Assembly: GCA_946647055.1 (NCBI GenBank)
Contig: CAMPCT010000078.1
Coordinates: forward strand, 1 to 8,747
DNA: 8,747 nt
Reading direction: 5' to 3'
From: an uncultured Atopobium sp.
Lineage (GTDB): Bacteria; Actinomycetota; Coriobacteriia; Coriobacteriales; Atopobiaceae
Shown here: in pieces, positions 6,177 to 8,747 of the stretch
Numbering within the stretch: the stretch's first letter is position 1
Layout of the letters: each line of letters begins with the position of its first letter
Made by a program: the position numbers and the translations under genes
Notes under the pieces: model-generated
The model's database searches: none
What the model saw: the letters and a program-made list of their open reading frames with translations, nothing else
What the model was told of the DNA's origin: nothing

Positions 6177-7103
6177 CTAGAGCTGCAGATCAAGCCACTC
6201 GATGAGGGTCTCCTCGACGTCAAACTTGATGTCGTCGTAGTTATGGATCTCATGACGGTAGCCACTCCACAGCTGAGTCGTGACGTCGTGCCCTGTGTCA
6301 TGCAGCCAGTTGGCACACTGATAGACGCCCGCACCAAAGTTGCCCACCGGGTCCTGGTCGCCTGCAAGCAACAGGATGGGCAGGTCCTTGGGAACCTTCT
6401 CGGCCCACTCGGTGCCCTCGATGCAGAGCATCATGTCGATGAAGTCGCGCATGCTGATGTTGTGCGTGGGATGCGTGAACGCATCGAACGGATCCTCGGC
6501 GTGGTCCTTCTGAACCCACGGGTCGTGGCAGATCCACTCGTTGCCCAGCTTGGCACCTTCCTCGCAACGTGCGAACATCCAGCCAAAGAGCGCCATAGTG
6601 ATGGCCGGGTCGCTCTCGTGAGCCTTACCGGCCTGGACCAGGTCGTCTGCCATCTTGCGTGCCTCTGCCGTGCCCTCGAAGACGCCCGTGGTCCCACAGT
6701 AGACGACGCCCTGGAGCAGCTCGCCGTACTTGGCGGAGAAGTCGCGGGCGATCATGGAGCCCATCGAGTGGCCAAACATGAAGTACGGCAGGTCGGGGTA
6801 CTTCTCGACCACGACGTCGTGAAAGAGCTTCTCGTCCTCCATCATGGTATGCGGGCCCGCGTCGCCCCAGTCACCCCAGGTGTCGTTGGCGATGGCCGTG
6901 GCGCCATGTCCCACGTGGTCGTCGGCCGCCACGATGTAGCCGGCATCCATGAGGGCGACGATCATGTGGAAGTACCTGCGCGAATGCTCGCCAAAGCCGT
7001 GGACGAGCTGGACGATGCCGGACGGCGCGCAGGCGGGAACGTAGATCCAGCCGGTCACCTCGTCACGGCCATTGCTCGACGCGAACTTGACCTCGTGAAG
7101 CAT
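6177..7103 (-). CDS. Alpha/beta hydrolase, monoglyceride lipase/lysophospholipase type
   Basis: 308 residues, the size typical of this serine hydrolase family (Hydrolase_4). Visible: oxyanion motif QLVHGFGEHSRRY (32-44), ADDHVGHG (60-67), nucleophile elbow GHSMGS with Ser113, the acid in AGDQDPVG (probably Asp251) and catalytic His284 in GYRHEIHN. The segment about 142-235 forms the variable lid. There is no signal peptide, so it is probably cytosolic. Likely substrates are mono-acylglycerols, lysophospholipids or similar esters; the sequence does not fix the substrate. Start ATG 7103 has AAGGAG (7116 down to 7111) 7 nt upstream. The frame extends to 7247 without family similarity. It is probably a single-gene transcript, with its own promoter region containing nested inverted repeats and a terminator before azlC. 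Confidence 0.88.
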   Translation of the reverse strand: MLHEVKFASSNGRDEVTGWIYVPACAPSGIVQLVHGFGEHSRRYFHMIVALMDAGYIVAADDHVGHGATAIANDTWGDWGDAGPHTMMEDEKLFHDVVVEKYPDLPYFMFGHSMGSMIARDFSAKYGELLQGVVYCGTTGVFEGTAEARKMADDLVQAGKAHESDPAITMALFGWMFARCEEGAKLGNEWICHDPWVQKDHAEDPFDAFTHPTHNISMRDFIDMMLCIEGTEWAEKVPKDLPILLLAGDQDPVGNFGAGVYQCANWLHDTGHDVTTQLWSGYRHEIHNYDDIKFDVEETLIEWLDLQL

Positions 7104-7112
7104 GGTGGGACT

Positions 7113-7166
7113 CCTTCCCTCGTGGCTTTTCCTTGACCCCATTATGGGGTGCTGCACGAGGGAAGG
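7113..7166 (-). promoter_or_regulatory. Hydrolase promoter with nested inverted repeats (candidate operators)
   Basis: Outer repeat: CCTTCCCTCGTG (7113-7124) and CACGAGGGAAGG (7155-7166), a perfect 12-bp inverted pair separated by 30 bp. Inner palindrome: ACCCCAT-T-ATGGGGT (7136-7150), 7-bp arms around a single base. On the minus strand the inner palindrome contains CATAAT (7146-7141), a -10-like box that would start transcription near the A at 7134, about 31 nt before ATG 7103. The near arm of the outer repeat overlaps the ribosome binding site. This layout fits an operator bound by a dimeric regulator over the promoter. The regulator is not in the window. Confidence 0.55.
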
Positions 7167-7245
7167 CGGCGTCGTTTCGGCAGGCGAGCCCGGCATCTGG
7201 ATGCCCGTGACGTGCCCCTTAACAACCCCTCTCCCCCTCCCCACC

Positions 7246-7326
7246 AAAATAGTGGCAAAGAACTCACGCTATAAGAGCGTTTGCCCAGTTGAGCATTCGA
7301 TGATCATGCGTTTTTTGCCACTATTT
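7246..7326. repeat. 81-bp near-palindromic element, left copy
   Basis: Terminal inverted repeat AAATAGTGGCAAA (7247-7259) and TTTGCCACTATTT (7314-7326), 13 bp, extendable to 17 pairs with one G-U. Inside is a local hairpin ACGCT-ATAAG-AGCGT and a conserved GCCCAGTTGAGCA core. Aligned without gaps to 8549-8629 it differs at 9 of 81 positions. It ends 69 bp upstream of the nuclease-like gene. No transposase is visible. It may be a MITE/REP-like element or a shared control element. Confidence 0.85.
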
Positions 7327-7335
7327 CCTGGGTAT

Positions 7336-7384
7336 CTTCTCTGGATATCACCCCGGCGTCCACGCGTGCCGCTGCCAGAGAAGG
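7336..7384 (+). promoter_or_regulatory. Leader hairpin partly covering the ribosome binding site of the 7396 gene
   Basis: CTTCTCTGG (7336-7344) pairs perfectly with CCAGAGAAG (7375-7383), plus T7335-G7384. The 3' arm takes the first bases of the Shine-Dalgarno AAGGGAG (7381-7387). A smaller inner stem (CGGC...GCCG) lies in the loop. Folding would lower translation initiation at ATG 7396. Pairing seen, regulatory role inferred. Confidence 0.45.
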
Positions 7385-7395
7385 GAGATCAACGA

Positions 7396-8520
7396 ATGGA
7401 GCTCGCACTCACCGGCCCCTCCGCCCTCGCGGTCCTTCGAGCGCTCAGGACGGGCACCCTCCAGGGAGGTTTCCCCGAGAAGCGCGCCGACCTTGTCTCT
7501 CCCAGCCCACACCCGTTCAAACGGTGGGTGCGGCGCGCCATCGACCTGGGCTCTCTGTCCAGCATCGTCACCGCAACACCGGAGTCGCCGCTTCATGTGG
7601 TCATCCCAACTGCCAAAGACCGAATCAGGGTGCCCGGCGTGCACTGCACCCTCATCGAACACGGCCTGCCTAGGGACTCGTTTGTGCCTATTGACGACAG
7701 GTTGCTCATTCCTTGCCCGGAACTTCTCTTCTTGGAGATGGGTCGCCACATGGACCCCCTTCCCCACCTCATGCTGGGTCTCGAGCTATGCGGCACCTTC
7801 TCGCGCGACCCGATCGACCCTCTTGGCGGCACCGCCGCCCTCAACATCGAACCCGTCACCTCGGCAGACAAGATTCGCGACTACGCGGCATCATCCAAAG
7901 TCCGCGGGCATGGCCAAGCGCGGTCGATCGCCGACAGCCTGGCAGACGGCTCATGGTCTCCGGGCGAGGGTTTGGTCGCCGCCTTCGCCGCCCTCCCCTT
8001 CGGAGAAGTCGGCTACGGTATCGGTCCCATCAGCCTCAACCACCGGCAAGAACCTCCAGGGGAGCTCAGGGACCTGATGGCCAAGGGCTCGCGGGTCCCC
8101 GACATCCTGCTGGCAGGCACCACGGTCGGCATCAACTACGACGGCGAAGGCCACCTTGACCTTGCCAGCATGGAATCAGTCATCAGGGAGCTCGACCTCC
8201 ACCCCGAGAACGCAACTATCGCCAGAGAATACGAGCGGGTTCGCCGCGCCATTCGCAAGAAGTACGTCGACGACCGCCGGCGCGACCGCGAGCTTGGCGT
8301 CGCGGGACTCACCGTCCTCGTGGCAACCAAAGAGGACCTCTACGAGCCTGGCGCCTTCGATCGTCTCATGGGCCAGTGCACCTACGCCCTGCAGCGCGCC
8401 GGAGTCAAGGGTCTCGACTGCCAGATGTCGGCGTTTGGGAGCAAGGCGATTCGGCGCACGCGCAGGAGGATGCTCGACGACGTCCTTGTCGGAAGGAGCA
8501 GAAAGGGCGTCATCATCTGA
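7396..8520 (+). CDS. AbiEi/DUF559-like protein with degenerate nuclease-like domain
   Basis: 374 residues, not recognised as a characterised protein. The N-terminal part has MELALTGPSALAVLRALR and RVPGVHC...GLPRDSF...PCPELLFLEM (about 77-115), resembling the middle of actinobacterial AbiEi-type antitoxin or DUF559 proteins. The C-terminal part has GSWSPGEGL (185-193), RVPDILLAG (233-241) and VGINYDGEGH (244-253), then a basic helix with DDRRRDRELGVAGL (292-305). This order matches a Vsr/PD-(D/E)xK-like fold: Glu191 and Asp236 are present, but the usual Glu of an 'EYDG' motif is Asn247. A DNA-binding or inactive nuclease-like role is therefore possible. There are no membrane segments. Start ATG 7396 follows AAGGGAG (7381-7387) by 8 nt; the frame is open upstream through the palindromic repeat but without a better start. 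It stands alone, bracketed by the two 81-bp elements. Confidence 0.75.
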   Translation: MELALTGPSALAVLRALRTGTLQGGFPEKRADLVSPSPHPFKRWVRRAIDLGSLSSIVTATPESPLHVVIPTAKDRIRVPGVHCTLIEHGLPRDSFVPIDDRLLIPCPELLFLEMGRHMDPLPHLMLGLELCGTFSRDPIDPLGGTAALNIEPVTSADKIRDYAASSKVRGHGQARSIADSLADGSWSPGEGLVAAFAALPFGEVGYGIGPISLNHRQEPPGELRDLMAKGSRVPDILLAGTTVGINYDGEGHLDLASMESVIRELDLHPENATIAREYERVRRAIRKKYVDDRRRDRELGVAGLTVLVATKEDLYEPGAFDRLMGQCTYALQRAGVKGLDCQMSAFGSKAIRRTRRRMLDDVLVGRSRKGVII

Positions 8521-8522
8521 GA

Positions 8523-8544
8523 GGTGGCCAGCCGCCGTTCTTAT
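8523..8544 (+). terminator. Weak hairpin terminator after the nuclease-like gene
   Basis: GGTGG (8523-8527) pairs with CCGCC (8532-8536) around CCAG, followed by GTTCTTAT. The stem is short with one G-U pair. It lies 2 bp after the stop codon and before the right 81-bp element. Confidence 0.4.
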
Positions 8545-8548
8545 CAGC

Positions 8549-8630
8549 AAAATAGTGGCAAAGAACTCACGCCATGAGAACATTTGCCCAGTTGAGCAAT
8601 CGATGGGCGTGCGTTTATTGCCACTATTTT
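8549..8630. repeat. 81-82-bp near-palindromic element, right copy
   Basis: Arms AAAATAGTGGCAA (8549-8561) and TTGCCACTATTTT (8618-8630) pair over 13 bp. After an A-A mismatch the stem continues with GAAC/GTTT-type pairing and CACGCC (8568-8573) with GGCGTG (8606-8611), giving an almost continuous stem of about 25 positions. This inner pairing is better than in the left copy, which has a local hairpin there instead. The offset to the left copy is 1303 bp. Both copies are followed by CC. Confidence 0.85.
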
Positions 8631-8636
8631 CCGAAA

Positions 8637-8703
8637 GGTGCCGGACGAGGAGCCGCGAGGTGCTGGACGAGGAGCCAGACGAGGTGCCGCGAGGAACCGC
8701 GAG
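8637..8703. repeat. Short GC-rich tandem repeats (22-24 bp, about three units)
   Basis: Three imperfect units begin with GGTGC at 8637, 8659 and 8683. The first two share GGACGAGGAGCC; the third is more diverged. They follow the right palindromic element and run to within 44 bp of the window end. No ribosome binding site or convincing coding frame is seen from 8637 to 8747. Confidence 0.55.
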
Positions 8704-8747
8704 AGCCCCGTTCGTGCTACATGTCTTCGGCCGTCTACTCCGGCACG

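Noticed and set aside
6243..7136. A 297-codon + frame opposite the hydrolase gene, and a 347-codon + frame at 5162-6205 opposite azlCD
   Set aside because: They lie antisense to well-recognised families, show no family features and carry compositional bias expected of antisense frames.
7192..7205. Small palindrome GGCATC-TG-GATGCC as an operator
   Set aside because: Six-base arms with no promoter nearby; common by chance in GC-rich DNA.
7102..7395. An N-terminal extension of the nuclease-like protein, since its frame is open upstream through the palindromic repeat
   Set aside because: The strong ribosome binding site is at 7381-7387 and the upstream sequence is palindromic repeat and hydrolase promoter. 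Nothing in it resembles the protein family.
7246..8630. An insertion sequence or CRISPR array
   Set aside because: The elements are only two, 1.3 kb apart, and the gene between them shows no transposase motif; there are no regularly spaced short repeats.
8721..8747. A possible gene start at ATG 8721, or a minus-strand frame entering from the right edge
   Set aside because: There is no ribosome binding site or leaderless promoter geometry for the ATG, and the minus frame runs through the tandem and palindromic repeats. Too little sequence to support either.

Overview
The window is GC-rich actinobacterial DNA. Gene content, codon use and non-coding repeat style suggest the class Coriobacteriia (Olsenella/Atopobium-like). 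That is an inference from style; no rRNA or marker gene in the window settles it.

Left part, + strand (1-4295): the 3' end of an adenine deaminase gene (ade), then a complete guanine deaminase gene (guaD). Together they feed adenine and guanine into hypoxanthine and xanthine. A long hairpin lies between them, just upstream of the guaD ribosome binding site. guaD ends in a hairpin terminator. Immediately after it a TACAAT box sits exactly where a -10 would make the next ATG the first base of the mRNA (leaderless). That ATG opens a two-domain 23S rRNA methyltransferase of the RlmKL type, whose second (RlmK-like) domain has lost its catalytic signature.

Middle (4296-4498): the gap between the convergent rlmKL and deformylase genes holds two identical 62-bp copies of a strongly palindromic sequence, 93 bp apart, with overlapping alternative hairpins.

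Minus-strand block (7103 down to 4499): an alpha/beta hydrolase of the monoglyceride lipase/lysophospholipase type, then azlC and azlD (branched-chain amino acid exporter pair, overlapping by 11 bp), then a short peptide-deformylase-like gene whose HExxH motif reads HMVDH. The hydrolase promoter region carries two nested inverted repeats. A terminator-like hairpin separates the hydrolase from azlC.

Right part (7246-8747): one + strand gene for a 374-residue protein resembling AbiEi/DUF559-type proteins (degenerate nuclease-like fold). An 81-bp near-palindromic element lies on each side of it; the two copies are about 89% identical. The gene has a hairpin-containing leader that partly covers its ribosome binding site. 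The window ends in short GC-rich tandem repeats. This cassette is the strongest candidate for something undescribed: either a mobile unit, or one member of a paralogous family sharing a palindromic control element.
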